From Flavobacterium sp. LHD-80 (GTDB lineage Bacteria; Bacteroidota; Bacteroidia; Flavobacteriales; Flavobacteriaceae), in the NCBI RefSeq assembly GCF_030929605.1, contig NZ_JAVFVS010000002.1, forward strand, positions 248,001 to 312,000: a DNA stretch of 64,000 nucleotides, read 5' to 3'. The notes below the pieces were generated by a model. That model was not told where the DNA came from and made no database searches. It saw only the letters and a list, made by a program, of their open reading frames with translations. Shown one piece after another: positions 15,944-23,817 of this stretch. Positions within the stretch are counted from its first letter, which is position 1. Every line of letters begins with the position of its first letter. Made by a program: the position numbers and the translations under genes.

Positions 15944-16510
15944 ATGGAAACAACAAATTTTAAAATCGTAAGCTCAAATAGCAACGTAGAATGGACTGGA
16001 AGAAAAGTAACCGGCGCACATAACGGTACAATTGGTATCAAAGAAGGTAATTTCATCGTGCAGGATGGAAAAGTAAAAGGAGGGAAAGTTGTAATTGATA
16101 CAGCTTCTATAAAAATTCTGGACGTAACAGATCCAGCAACAAATACACAATTCGCAGGCCATCTTGCCTCAGATGATTTTTTCTCAATCGAAAAATTTCC
16201 TACTTCAACTTTTGATGTTCTTTCAGTGAAAGAAGTATCAGATAATGTTTTTCATCTTGAAGGAAACCTTACCATTAAAGATATTACACATGTTGCAGGT
16301 TTTGAAGCAAAGTTAGAAAACAACCGAAATGTAATCGCTCTTAAAGGGAAAATGATTATTGACCGTACCAAATATGATATTAAATTCCGCTCAGGAAATT
16401 TCTTCAAAGATTTGGGAGATACTTTGATTTACAACGACTTCGAATTGGATTTTAATGTCACTGCCGAAGCTATTTTTTCAGAACAATCTATCCCGAGCCT
16501 TCGGGACTAA
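15944..16510 (+). CDS. YceI-family lipid-binding protein, without signal peptide
   Basis: This 188-residue YceI-like beta-barrel includes SSNSNVEWTGRKVTGAHNGTIGI, the core segments DFFSIEKFPTSTFDV and LEGNLTIKDITH, and MIIDRTKYDIKFRSGNF near the end. YceI proteins hold polyisoprenoid or other lipid-like ligands in the barrel. Unlike E. coli YceI it has no signal peptide, so it is probably cytoplasmic. The last codons come from a small CCCGAGCCTTCGGG palindrome (16493-16506), suggesting that a repeat insertion replaced the original C-terminus. It is the first gene of a five-gene operon; the gap to the next is 4 nt. Confidence 0.9.
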   Translation: METTNFKIVSSNSNVEWTGRKVTGAHNGTIGIKEGNFIVQDGKVKGGKVVIDTASIKILDVTDPATNTQFAGHLASDDFFSIEKFPTSTFDVLSVKEVSDNVFHLEGNLTIKDITHVAGFEAKLENNRNVIALKGKMIIDRTKYDIKFRSGNFFKDLGDTLIYNDFELDFNVTAEAIFSEQSIPSLRD

Positions 16511-16514
16511 AGCC

Positions 16515-16733
16515 ATGCCTTACGTAAAATTAGAATTGACTCGCGAAGGCGTAACACGTGAGCAAAAACAGCAATTAATAAGCGGTATCACTAATTTAAT
16601 TACAGAAGTATTAAACAAAGATCCGCATTTGACCCAGATTGTAATTCAGGAAGTAGAACTTGATGATTGGGGGTACGCAGGAGAACAAGTATCTGTATTA
16701 AGAGAAAAAGGCATTACAGCCGATAAAAAATAA
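16515..16733 (+). CDS. 4-oxalocrotonate tautomerase family protein
   Basis: Starting at ATG 16515 the protein has 72 residues and begins MPYVKLELTREGVTREQKQQ. This places Pro directly after the initiator Met, which is essential because the N-terminal proline is the catalytic base in this family. The same frame is open from 16455, but that longer form would hide the proline. It ends GYAGEQVSVLREKGI. These small enzymes form oligomers and tautomerise 2-hydroxymuconate-like or other enol/keto substrates. It sits between yceI (4 nt) and an SDR gene (5 nt) in the same operon. Confidence 0.9.
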   Translation: MPYVKLELTREGVTREQKQQLISGITNLITEVLNKDPHLTQIVIQEVELDDWGYAGEQVSVLREKGITADKK

Positions 16734-16738
16734 ATATC

Positions 16739-17473
16739 ATGAAAAAACAAACAATAATCGTTACCGGAGCAGCTTCAGGTATTGGAAAAGGAATTGCTAA
16801 ATACTTTTTGGACAGAGGAGATAATGTTGTTATCAATTCATTTACAGAAAGTTCTTTGAAAAAAGCATATGATGAATTTGGAGCTGGAGATAATCTGGCG
16901 ATGTTCGCCGGAGATGTAAGCGATAAAAAAACGGGCGAACAATTGGTAAAAATCGCCGTTGAAAAATTCGGTTCTGCCGATGTACTGGTAAATAATGCCG
17001 GAATATTTGACAGTAAACCTTTCTTAGAAGTTGATGAAGCGTATTTAGATAAGTTTCTGACTACCAATTTAAAAGGAACATATTTCACTACACAAGCCGT
17101 AGTTCCTCAAATGCTGAAACAAAAAGATGGTGTCGTAATTAACATCGGAACACCATTAGTAAACCACGGATTAGGTGGATGGCCAGCTTCGGCACCAATT
17201 GCAAGTAAAGGAGCTATTCACGCTATTACAGTTCAGTTAGCGGCAGAATTTGGAAAACAAAACATTCGTTTCAATACTGTTGCGCCAGGTGTTATCAGAA
17301 CTCCAATGCACGGTGATAAAGCCGATCAAAGCGCTGGCTTGCATTTGTTAAACAGAGTAGGAGAGATTGATGATGTTGCTGAAATGGTTTATACTGTTGC
17401 TAAAAGCAATTTTATAACCGGATCAATTATCAATGTTGACGGAGGTAAAGCAGCTGGACATAATTTAAATTAA
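16739..17473 (+). CDS. SDR-family protein lacking the catalytic tyrosine
   Basis: This 244-residue Rossmann-fold SDR protein has the cofactor motif TGAASGIG (9-16), NNAG near 86-89 and the C-terminal GSIINVDGG. At the active site the YxxxK motif reads PIASK (in SAPIASKGA): the tyrosine position is proline, and the preceding serine region reads INIGTPLVNHG. The lysine is kept. I remember related SDR sequences in other bacteria with the same loss, so this may be a real subfamily rather than damage. Either the chemistry differs or the protein only binds cofactor and substrate. It is third in the yceI operon, 1 nt before the next gene. Confidence 0.88.
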   Translation: MKKQTIIVTGAASGIGKGIAKYFLDRGDNVVINSFTESSLKKAYDEFGAGDNLAMFAGDVSDKKTGEQLVKIAVEKFGSADVLVNNAGIFDSKPFLEVDEAYLDKFLTTNLKGTYFTTQAVVPQMLKQKDGVVINIGTPLVNHGLGGWPASAPIASKGAIHAITVQLAAEFGKQNIRFNTVAPGVIRTPMHGDKADQSAGLHLLNRVGEIDDVAEMVYTVAKSNFITGSIINVDGGKAAGHNLN

Positions 17474-17474
17474 A

Positions 17475-17924
17475 ATGAAAACTATTTTATTAACTGCTTT
17501 TATGTTCTGGTCATTCCAGGGCATAAAAGCACAAAATGCAATTAAAATGGAAAATCAAGCAGAAATTACAGCTATTACAAATGCAGTTGAAAACTATTAT
17601 TTTAAAGGAATTTATGAAGGCGACGTAATGCTTTTGGGAAGCGTTTTTTATCCCGGAAGCTTTGTATTTGGGGATGTTAACGGACAACCTTACTTTAAAA
17701 CCGTAGATCTTTATTTAGATGGTGTAAAAAATAGACAAAGTCCTAAAGATTCAGGAAAACCTTTTAAAGGTGAAATCCTGAGCATAAAAATCGTAAATTC
17801 AATTGCGATTGCAGAGCTTAATGTGAAAATGTACGATTTTAATTATCGGGATTTTTTATCTTTCCATAAGATTGATGGAAAATGGCTAATCGTCAATAAA
17901 ATGCTGACTAATGTAAGCGAATAA
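17475..17924 (+). CDS. exported SnoaL/NTF2-like (putative lumazine-binding) protein
   Basis: This 149-residue protein has a short signal peptide (MKTILLTAFMFWSFQGIKAQ). The mature part is an NTF2/SnoaL-type alpha+beta cone: ITAITNAVENYYFKGIYEGD, then a middle with GQPYFKTVDLYLDGV, and IAIAELNVKMYDFNYRDFLSFHKIDGKWLIVNKM at the end. This matches the family called putative lumazine-binding. Such folds host enzymes or small-ligand binders; the function is unknown. It starts 1 nt after the SDR stop and is followed after 17 nt by a nitronate monooxygenase gene. Confidence 0.82.
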   Translation: MKTILLTAFMFWSFQGIKAQNAIKMENQAEITAITNAVENYYFKGIYEGDVMLLGSVFYPGSFVFGDVNGQPYFKTVDLYLDGVKNRQSPKDSGKPFKGEILSIKIVNSIAIAELNVKMYDFNYRDFLSFHKIDGKWLIVNKMLTNVSE

Positions 17925-17941
17925 TTTTAAATTTTAAAGTG

Positions 17942-19027
17942 ATGTGGTACAATACAAAAGCTTCAGAGTTATTAGGAATTCAATATCCAATTTTGCAAGG
18001 GCCTTTTGGCGGTAATCTTTCATCGCCTGAACTTGTTGCGGCGGTTTCAAATGCAGGTGGATTGGGCGGATACGGTGCTTATACATTGAGTCCTCAGGAA
18101 ATTTTTGAAGCAGACAAGCAAATAAAAGCTTTAACGGATAAACCTTATAATCTAAATCTTTGGGTATCCGATTCAGATATGAATCCAGAAGGTATTACAG
18201 ACGAACAATACAATAAGGCAAAAGAACTGTTTAAACCTTATTTTGACGACGCCGGAATTCTGTTGCCTGAAAAACCAGCATCTTTTCAATCCCGATTTGA
18301 GAATCAGCTGGAAGTTGTTTTGGATATTCGCCCAAAAGTTTTCAGTTTTATGTTTGGCGTTCCGTCTCAAGATGTTTTGGAGCAGTTCCGAAGATTAAAA
18401 ATTGTAACGGTTGGCGCAGCTACGACTTTAGATGAAGCTCTGTTTTTAGAAAATGCCGGAGTGGATATGATAATTGCCTCAGGTTTTGAAGCTGGTGGAC
18501 ACCGACCTTCTTTTTTGGCTTCAGCCGAATCATCAATAACTGGAACTTTTGTTTTATTGCAGTTAATCAGAGAAAAAGTAAAAGTTCCCGTAATTGCAGC
18601 AGGAGGGATTGCCAACGGAAAAGGGATTGCGGCAGCATTAGCTTTAGGAGCAAGCGCAGCTCAAGTAGGAACGGCATTTTTAGCTACCGAAGAATCAAAC
18701 GCAATGCCAATTCACAGAGAAATGCTTTTTTCAGATGCTTCAAAATACACAACATTATCTCGTGCTTACACCGGAAGGTTAGGACGCGGCATAACCAGCA
18801 GAATTGCAAAAGAAATTATGGGCAAAGAAGCAGATGTATTACCATTTCCATTACAAACTACTTTTATGTCGCCTTTGCGAAAAGCAGCACTTGATCAACA
18901 GAAATGGGATATGATATTGTTTTGGGGCGGACAGATTTCGCCTATTTTAAAACATAGAAAAGCAGGAATACTGATGAATTCATTAATTGAAGAAACTGCG
19001 GCTTATTTTGATGGATTGAAATTGTAA
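17942..19027 (+). CDS. nitronate monooxygenase (2-nitropropane dioxygenase family)
   Basis: This 361-residue TIM-barrel flavoprotein opens with ASELLGIQYPILQGPFGGNLSS and AAVSNAGGLGGYGA, binds phosphate through PVIAAGGIANGKGIAAALALGASAAQVGTAFL-type segments, and carries the key histidine in GFEAGGHRPSF. The family oxidises alkyl nitronates such as propionate 3-nitronate with FMN and oxygen. A GTG directly precedes the ATG; the ATG at 17942 is preferred. It is the last gene of the yceI operon, whose other members (tautomerase, SDR, NTF2-like) fit breakdown or detoxification of a small organic acid or nitro compound. That joint role is inference. Confidence 0.92.
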   Translation: MWYNTKASELLGIQYPILQGPFGGNLSSPELVAAVSNAGGLGGYGAYTLSPQEIFEADKQIKALTDKPYNLNLWVSDSDMNPEGITDEQYNKAKELFKPYFDDAGILLPEKPASFQSRFENQLEVVLDIRPKVFSFMFGVPSQDVLEQFRRLKIVTVGAATTLDEALFLENAGVDMIIASGFEAGGHRPSFLASAESSITGTFVLLQLIREKVKVPVIAAGGIANGKGIAAALALGASAAQVGTAFLATEESNAMPIHREMLFSDASKYTTLSRAYTGRLGRGITSRIAKEIMGKEADVLPFPLQTTFMSPLRKAALDQQKWDMILFWGGQISPILKHRKAGILMNSLIEETAAYFDGLKL

Positions 19028-19089
19028 TCCTAAATTCTGAATTAAGTTGAGTATTTCGCTTCTCTGAAGCTTTAGGTTTTAACTTAATT

Positions 19090-19197
19090 ATCAGCTATAA
19101 ATATTGCGCCCTTACAGGGCTGTAAAGTAAACTCTGGAGGAGTATTATATTTATAGAAATAATTAGTGAAAGCGCAATTTAGCCCCATCGGGGCGGT
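19090..19197. repeat. palindromic repeat, GCGCCCTTACAGGGC / GCCCCATCGGGGC family
   Basis: Left part TTGCGCCCTTACAGGGCTGTAA and right part GCGCAATTTAGCCCCATCGGGGC bracket about 60 AT-rich bases. TTGCGC and GCGCAA form the outer inverted ends and each half holds its own small hairpin. The stretch to the promoter at 19416 holds nothing I can name. Confidence 0.65.
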
Positions 19198-19415
19198 ATA
19201 AGACAAAGAATAGAAAAAGAATTAAAGCTCGTTTCAAAACCGGAATGAGTTTTTTTATGCATAAAAAGTTCATTTTTGAACCAATTTATGGATTAAACAC
19301 ATCAATTTCGGCAATAAAATCAAATTTTTAAACTTTTATAAATCTCTGTTTTTAAGTTTGTTAAAACCAATTTATAAACGAATCAAAATTAATTTGAAAA
19401 AAAACAAACTTAAAC

Positions 19416-19447
19416 TTGATTAATTCGGTAGAATTAATATGTATTTG
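19416..19447 (+). promoter_or_regulatory. promoter of the SAM riboswitch transcript
   Basis: TTG (19416-19418) is followed after 21 bases by TGTATTTG (19440-19447), a one-mismatch -7 box. The start would fall about 22 bases before the riboswitch. Confidence 0.5.
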
Positions 19448-19473
19448 TATCACAGAAAATTTCTGTAATGATA

Positions 19474-19570
19474 CTTATCCAGAAAGACTGAGGGAATAGG
19501 CCCAATGAAGTCTTAGCAACCTGTTTCTAAATAAGGTGCTAAATCCTTCCTGCCTTGCGGGACAGATAAG
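19474..19570 (+). ncRNA. SAM-I (S-box) riboswitch
   Basis: P1 is CTTATC (19474-19479) with GATAAG (19565-19570). The core reads GAGGGAATAGGCCCAATGA, then TTAGCAACC and AAGGTGCTAAATCC, all hallmarks of the S-box. P2 pairs GACT with AGTC, P3 pairs CCT with AGG across the loop, and P4 is a TCCTGC/GCGGGA hairpin. It binds S-adenosylmethionine to lower expression of sulfur and methionine genes. No clear intrinsic terminator follows, so control may be at translation. It lies upstream of a 32-codon ORF, a TlpA-like protein gene and a cysteine-desulfurase-like gene. Confidence 0.93.
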
Positions 19571-19626
19571 AAAGATTTCCTGAAAATCTGAATAAGATCA
19601 TCAATATTAAAGTCAATTTATTTAAA

Positions 19627-19725
19627 ATGAAAACTAAGTCAGTTTTATTACAAGCCCAATCTGATCGTTTGAATTTATTCTTTCAAAAAAATAATCTTGA
19701 AGTTTTCCGAATGCGAAGACAATAG
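19627..19725 (+). CDS. short ORF directly after the SAM riboswitch (32 codons)
   Basis: ATG 19627 to TAG 19725 codes for a 32-residue peptide starting MKTKSVLLQAQSDRLNLFFQ and ending RMRRQ. It has no signal peptide, Cys, or known domain. It is the first ORF in the riboswitch transcript and starts 57 bases after P1, so it would be the direct target if the switch controls translation. It could be a leader peptide, a small protein, or the remnant of a lost gene. I cannot decide; a protein search is needed. Confidence 0.4.
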   Translation: MKTKSVLLQAQSDRLNLFFQKNNLEVFRMRRQ

Positions 19726-19854
19726 TTTTTTTCACATTTTCTTTATTTACAGTATTTGCTATGGTCTTCATTGGCCCTGGAATTCTTTTGTCCAATTTAA
19801 ATTTAAATCAACATGAAAATAATAAGCTTACTAATCACTAAAAATCAAAAAAAG

Positions 19855-20844
19855 ATGAAAAAAATGTTACTCAGTTTTGCCTTATTGTGCGGGTTAACGC
19901 AAGTGCAGGCGCAGGAAAATAATATACAGTTAAAAGGAACTGTTGCTGATACAGTAGTTCAGTATGTTTATTTGCAAAAGTTTCACAACAAAATGTTTAC
20001 TACGATTGATTCGGTAAAAGTAAAAGACGGAAATTTTAGTTTTAAAACTAAAGTACAAACGCCAGAATTATATGGTTTAACGGTAAATTCGGGAAGTTCT
20101 CCGTTATATATTTTTCTTGAAAAAGAACCAATTACAGTAAAATTAAGTCCGAAGAAATATTACAACGCTTCAACGGTAACAGGTTCAGTTTCACAAGATT
20201 TGTTTGAAGCGTATAAAAAAGAGAAAGACCCAGAAATCAGTAAATTCATTACAGAACATCCAAAGTCGATTGTTTCTGCTTATGTTTTATACCGAAACTG
20301 GTCGTACAGACTGACGCCGGAGCAAATCACACAAAATATTGCTTTACTAGATAAAAGTTTGCAAACTACTACCTATGTGAAAGAATTGAAAGAACTGGTG
20401 ACTGTACTTAGCGGATTATCAATTGGGAAAAAAGCGCCAGATTTTACTGCCAATAATCCAGAAGGAAAGCCAGTTCGTTTTTCAGAAAACCTGAAAGGAT
20501 ACACTTTAGTTGATTTTTGGGCGTCATGGTGCGGACCTTGCCGCAGAGAAAACCCAAATATTGTAGCAGCTTACAAAGAATTCCATGACAAAGGATTTAA
20601 TATAATAGGTATTTCTTTGGACAGAAAAAAAGAAAGCTGGATAAAAGGAATTCAAGATGATAAATTAGACTGGATTCAGGTTTCAGATTTGCTTTTCTGG
20701 AACAGTGCAATTGCTAAATTATACGGTGTAAGAGCAATCCCAGCCAATTATTTAGTGGATTCTAACGGAATTATTGTGGCGAAAAATCTTCACGGAGAAG
20801 AATTGCAGTCAACGCTTAAAGGACTTTTAGAGAAAAAGATTTAA
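19855..20844 (+). CDS. TlpA-like thiol-disulfide oxidoreductase with DUF4369 domain
   Basis: From the ATG at 19855 the protein has 329 residues, with signal peptide MKKMLLSFALLCGLTQVQAQ. The frame is open 14 codons further upstream, but that would spoil the signal peptide. Residues about 20-170 form the beta-rich DUF4369 domain often fused to Bacteroidota thioredoxins. The C-terminal TlpA-like domain has the redox site WCGPC (C226 and C229) and the cis-proline region VRAIPANYLVD. It works in the periplasm or at the outer membrane, reducing disulfides. It lies downstream of the SAM riboswitch and before a PLP enzyme, so sulfur status may control it. Confidence 0.9.
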   Translation: MKKMLLSFALLCGLTQVQAQENNIQLKGTVADTVVQYVYLQKFHNKMFTTIDSVKVKDGNFSFKTKVQTPELYGLTVNSGSSPLYIFLEKEPITVKLSPKKYYNASTVTGSVSQDLFEAYKKEKDPEISKFITEHPKSIVSAYVLYRNWSYRLTPEQITQNIALLDKSLQTTTYVKELKELVTVLSGLSIGKKAPDFTANNPEGKPVRFSENLKGYTLVDFWASWCGPCRRENPNIVAAYKEFHDKGFNIIGISLDRKKESWIKGIQDDKLDWIQVSDLLFWNSAIAKLYGVRAIPANYLVDSNGIIVAKNLHGEELQSTLKGLLEKKI

Positions 20845-20860
20845 GAGATTGCGCACAATC

Positions 20861-20966
20861 TTGTCATTCCGAGAAACGAGGAATCTTCGCGAGTAACTCG
20901 ACAAAGATTGGCGATTATGATTGTGGAGTTTCTTGCGGAGATTCCTCGTTCCTCGGAATGACAAAA
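20861..20966. repeat. palindromic repeat, TTGTCATTCCGA family, copy 1
   Basis: Arms TTGTCATTCCGAGAAACGAG and its near-complement ending CTCGGAATGACAA enclose GGAATCTTCGCGAGTAACTC and GAGTTTCTTGCGGAGATTCC, giving an almost continuous stem of about 45 bp. A related element with GTCATTTCGACGAAGGAG arms is at 38792-38894. Confidence 0.85.
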
Positions 20967-21052
20967 CTATCCGCAATCTTGTCAATTATGACAAAAAAAC
21001 ACTGGTAAAAATACATCAACAATACAATTAGTTAATTTTAAATGATAAGGAA

Positions 21053-22528
21053 ATGAATGCAATTGAGACAACAGCGCCAATAGAGTTGGAGTGTTACTTC
21101 TCTAAATTTAGAGAAAACACGATAGGAGTAAATCATAGTTTTGAATCGGTTTATGGTGAGCAGAATTTGCTTTATGCAGATTGGGTAGCCAGCGGAAGAT
21201 TATACGTTCCGATTGAAGATATAATGCTCAATAAAATTGGTCCAATGATTGCCAATACGCATTCACTTTCGAGTCAGACGGGAAAAACGTCAACTTATGC
21301 TTATCAGCATGCAAGGGAAATTATCAAGAAAGCGGTTAACGCAAATGAATCAGATGTTTTAGTTACTGCCGGAACCGGAATGACGGCTGCTTTGTCAAAA
21401 TTGCAACGTATTATAGGTTTGAGAAAAAATTACGGAAATGAAAATGACAAACCAGTCGTTTTTATTACGCATATGGAACATCATTCCAATCAGGTTTCGT
21501 GGTATGAAACTAATGCTGATGTTGTGATTTTACCCGCTGATGAAAACAATTTAGTCGATCCGACAATTCTTTCTTCAGAAATAAAAAAATATGCCGACAG
21601 AAGTTTGAAAATAGGCTCATTTACAGCTTGTTCTAACGTAACCGGAATTATTACGCCTTATCATGAATTGGCTAAAATCATGCATCAAAACGGCGGATTT
21701 TGTTTTGTTGATTTTGCTGCTTCGGCGCCTTACGTTAAAATCGATATGCATCCAAAGGATCCAGAAGAGCAGTTAGATGCTATTTTCTTTTCGCCTCATA
21801 AATTTTTGGGTGGGCCAGGAACTTGCGGTGTTTTGGTTTTTAATGAAAAACTTTACAACGCTGAATTTCCAGATAATCCAGGCGGAGGAAACGTAAAATG
21901 GACCAATCCGTTTGGGAATTATTCGTATAGTGATGTAATTGAAGTGAGAGAAGACGGTGGAACTCCAGGTTTTTTGCAGGTAATTCGAACGGCTTTGGCT
22001 TTGGAATTAAAAGAAAAAATGGGAGTGAAGCAGATTGCCAAAAGAGAAAAAGAACTCTTGGATCTTTGTTTTTACAGACTTCAAAAAATTCAAGGATTGT
22101 CAATTTTGGGTGATTTGAATAGCAAAAGAATTGGCTGTGTTTCCTTCGTAATTGAAGATATTCATTATAATTTAATCGTGAGGCTTTTAAATGACCGTTT
22201 CGGAATTCAGGTTCGTGGTGGCTGGTCTTGCGCAAGTACATATGCGCATTATCTTTTTAATATTGACGAAAAGCGCTCAAAAGCGATTACAAATGAATTA
22301 TCAGAGAAAAATCAAACCAATAAACCGGGCTGGGTTCGTTTGTCACTTCATCCTATTATGACGAATGAAGAACTGTTGTTTATTTGTGACGCAATCGAGC
22401 AAGTGGCTATGAATTATAAAAAATGGCAGAAAGATTACGAATACAATTCTGCGTCAAACGAATTTGAAAATCCACAAATTGCAGATACAATTGCGAGAGA
22501 AGTGAATGAATGGTTTAAATTTGATTAA
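21053..22528 (+). CDS. class V aminotransferase / cysteine desulfurase-like PLP enzyme
   Basis: This 491-residue fold-type I PLP enzyme of the class V group has GTGMTAALSKLQ (about 107-118) for phosphate binding, H143 in THMEHHSNQVSW stacking on the cofactor, D220 in CFVDFAASAP and the PLP lysine K250 in FFSPHKFLGGPGTCG. The C-terminal part has VRGGWSCASTYAHYLF, where the cysteine sits near the place of the sulfur-accepting Cys in desulfurases. At about 490 residues it is longer than SufS/IscS (about 400). Its place between a SAM riboswitch and a methionine importer suggests a role in sulfur amino acid use, for example a Cys or selenocysteine lyase. The exact substrate is open. Confidence 0.88.
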   Translation: MNAIETTAPIELECYFSKFRENTIGVNHSFESVYGEQNLLYADWVASGRLYVPIEDIMLNKIGPMIANTHSLSSQTGKTSTYAYQHAREIIKKAVNANESDVLVTAGTGMTAALSKLQRIIGLRKNYGNENDKPVVFITHMEHHSNQVSWYETNADVVILPADENNLVDPTILSSEIKKYADRSLKIGSFTACSNVTGIITPYHELAKIMHQNGGFCFVDFAASAPYVKIDMHPKDPEEQLDAIFFSPHKFLGGPGTCGVLVFNEKLYNAEFPDNPGGGNVKWTNPFGNYSYSDVIEVREDGGTPGFLQVIRTALALELKEKMGVKQIAKREKELLDLCFYRLQKIQGLSILGDLNSKRIGCVSFVIEDIHYNLIVRLLNDRFGIQVRGGWSCASTYAHYLFNIDEKRSKAITNELSEKNQTNKPGWVRLSLHPIMTNEELLFICDAIEQVAMNYKKWQKDYEYNSASNEFENPQIADTIAREVNEWFKFD

Positions 22529-22573
22529 AATTTAGTCTATTATTTTGATAGGGAAATAAAAGTTTTAATGATT

Positions 22574-22608
22574 TTTGCATTAAAATTGAAATTAACTGTT
22601 TAAATTTG
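22574..22608 (+). promoter_or_regulatory. promoter of the metNIQ leader
   Basis: TTTG (22574-22577) and TAAATTTG (22601-22608) are separated by 23 bases; the -7 box is a perfect match. Transcription would start near 22612, only about 5 bases before the leader-peptide ATG. Confidence 0.65.
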
Positions 22609-22616
22609 CAACCGCA

Positions 22617-22712
22617 ATGAGAAAAAACGACCAGAATATGAAGAATTATTATAGCAGCAGTTTAATGTGCTGTGATGTTGTAATGCACTTTGTTGATCTG
22701 GCTTTTGTATAA
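22617..22712 (+). CDS. probable leader peptide of the metNIQ attenuator (31 codons)
   Basis: ATG 22617 to TAA 22712 encodes a 31-residue peptide that includes NYYSSSLMCCDVVMHF. Tandem Cys codons at 22668-22673 are preceded by Met and three Ser codons; two further Met codons lie at 22638 and 22683. It starts about 5 bases after the predicted transcript start and ends 19 bases before a strong terminator hairpin. The codons GGCTTT at 22700-22705 can pair with AAAGCC at 22732-22737, the left arm of that terminator. A ribosome stalled at the Cys codons would leave this antiterminator free. This is the classical attenuation layout; the amino acid sensed is inferred. Confidence 0.65.
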   Translation: MRKNDQNMKNYYSSSLMCCDVVMHFVDLAFV

Positions 22713-22731
22713 AATAATAGTATTTATTTCT

Positions 22732-22770
22732 AAAGCCTTTCATGAGTATCTGAAAGGCTTTTTTGTTTTT
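22732..22770 (+). terminator. intrinsic terminator (attenuator) before metN
   Basis: AAAGCCTTTCA (22732-22742), an 8-base loop and TGAAAGGCTTT (22751-22761) form an 11-bp stem followed by TTTGTTTTT. It stands between the leader peptide and metN (ATG 22786), so readthrough would be needed to express the transporter. Confidence 0.85.
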
Positions 22771-22785
22771 AAATTGGAATAAGAA

Positions 22786-23817
22786 ATGATTGAATTAAAA
22801 AATGTAACCAAAACTTTTCATCAGAAAGACAGAATTGTCACGGCACTTTCAGATGTTTCGCTTACGGTTCCGCCGGGAAAAATCTTTGGCGTAATTGGAA
22901 CTTCTGGAGCAGGAAAAAGTACGCTGATTCGCTGTGTGAATTTATTGGAACGCCCAACTTCGGGAGAAATTATTGTTGACGGAAAAGCTTTGATGCAGTT
23001 GTCAAACAGTGAACTTGCGATTGAAAGAAGAGAAATCGGAATGATTTTTCAGCATTTTAATCTGCTTTCATCTCGAACGGTTTATGAAAATGTTGCTTTT
23101 CCGTTGGAATTGGCTGGAACTTCAAAAAGTGAAATTAAAACGAGAGTTTTAGAATTGCTAGAATTAGTTGGTTTGGCAGAAAAAGCAAATGATTATCCAG
23201 CAAGTCTTTCGGGCGGACAAAAGCAAAGAGTTGCGATTGCAAGAACTTTGGCAAATAACCCAAAAGTTTTATTGTGTGACGAAGCGACAAGTGCACTTGA
23301 TCCGGCGACAACAAGATCGATTTTGAACTTATTGAAAGACATTAATAAACGTTTGAATATTACCATTTTGCTGATTACACACCAAATGGAAGTTGTAAAA
23401 TCAATTTGTGATGAAGTGGCCGTTATTAACCACGGAAAATTAATAGAGCAGGGAAGTGTGGGCGAAATTTTTGCTGATCCAAAACATGAATTGACAAGAG
23501 AATTTATTTCTTCTTCATTGCATATTGATATTCCGGCAGTTTATCGGGAGAAATTAAAATCAGAAGATGACGGAAATCTTAATCCGTTATTGAAATTAGA
23601 AATGACAGGAAAATCAGTAAATGAACCTGTTATTTCAGAAGTTTCAAGGCTTTTTGACACTGATTTTAAAATTGTAAGCGCACAAATGGATCAGGCTGGC
23701 GAGGTTAATTTTGGTGTTATGCTGATTGAACTTTCAGGAAAACGCGAGAATTATGATGCAGCAATTCAATATTATAATTCAAAACACATTAAAACAGAAA
23801 TTATAGGTTATGTCTGA
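22786..23817 (+). CDS. metN: methionine ABC importer ATP-binding protein
   Basis: This 343-residue ABC ATPase has Walker A GTSGAGKS (38-45), the Q-loop in [14 protein letters not shown], signature SLSGGQKQR, Walker [13 protein letters not shown] and the H-loop LLITHQME. The last 80 residues form the NIL domain that binds methionine and inhibits transport when the cell is replete. That domain separates MetN from other importers of this size. It overlaps metI by 8 nt. It is the first structural gene after the attenuator. Confidence 0.96.
   Translation: MIELKNVTKTFHQKDRIVTALSDVSLTVPPGKIFGVIGTSGAGKSTLIRCVNLLERPTSGEIIVDGKALMQLSNSELAIERREIGMIFQHFNLLSSRTVYENVAFPLELAGTSKSEIKTRVLELLELVGLAEKANDYPASLSGGQKQRVAIARTLANNPKVLLCDEATSALDPATTRSILNLLKDINKRLNITILLITHQMEVVKSICDEVAVINHGKLIEQGSVGEIFADPKHELTREFISSSLHIDIPAVYREKLKSEDDGNLNPLLKLEMTGKSVNEPVISEVSRLFDTDFKIVSAQMDQAGEVNFGVMLIELSGKRENYDAAIQYYNSKHIKTEIIGYV

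Noticed and set aside
17939..17941. GTG as start of the nitronate monooxygenase
   Set aside because: An ATG follows immediately and is the more usual start; the difference is one residue.
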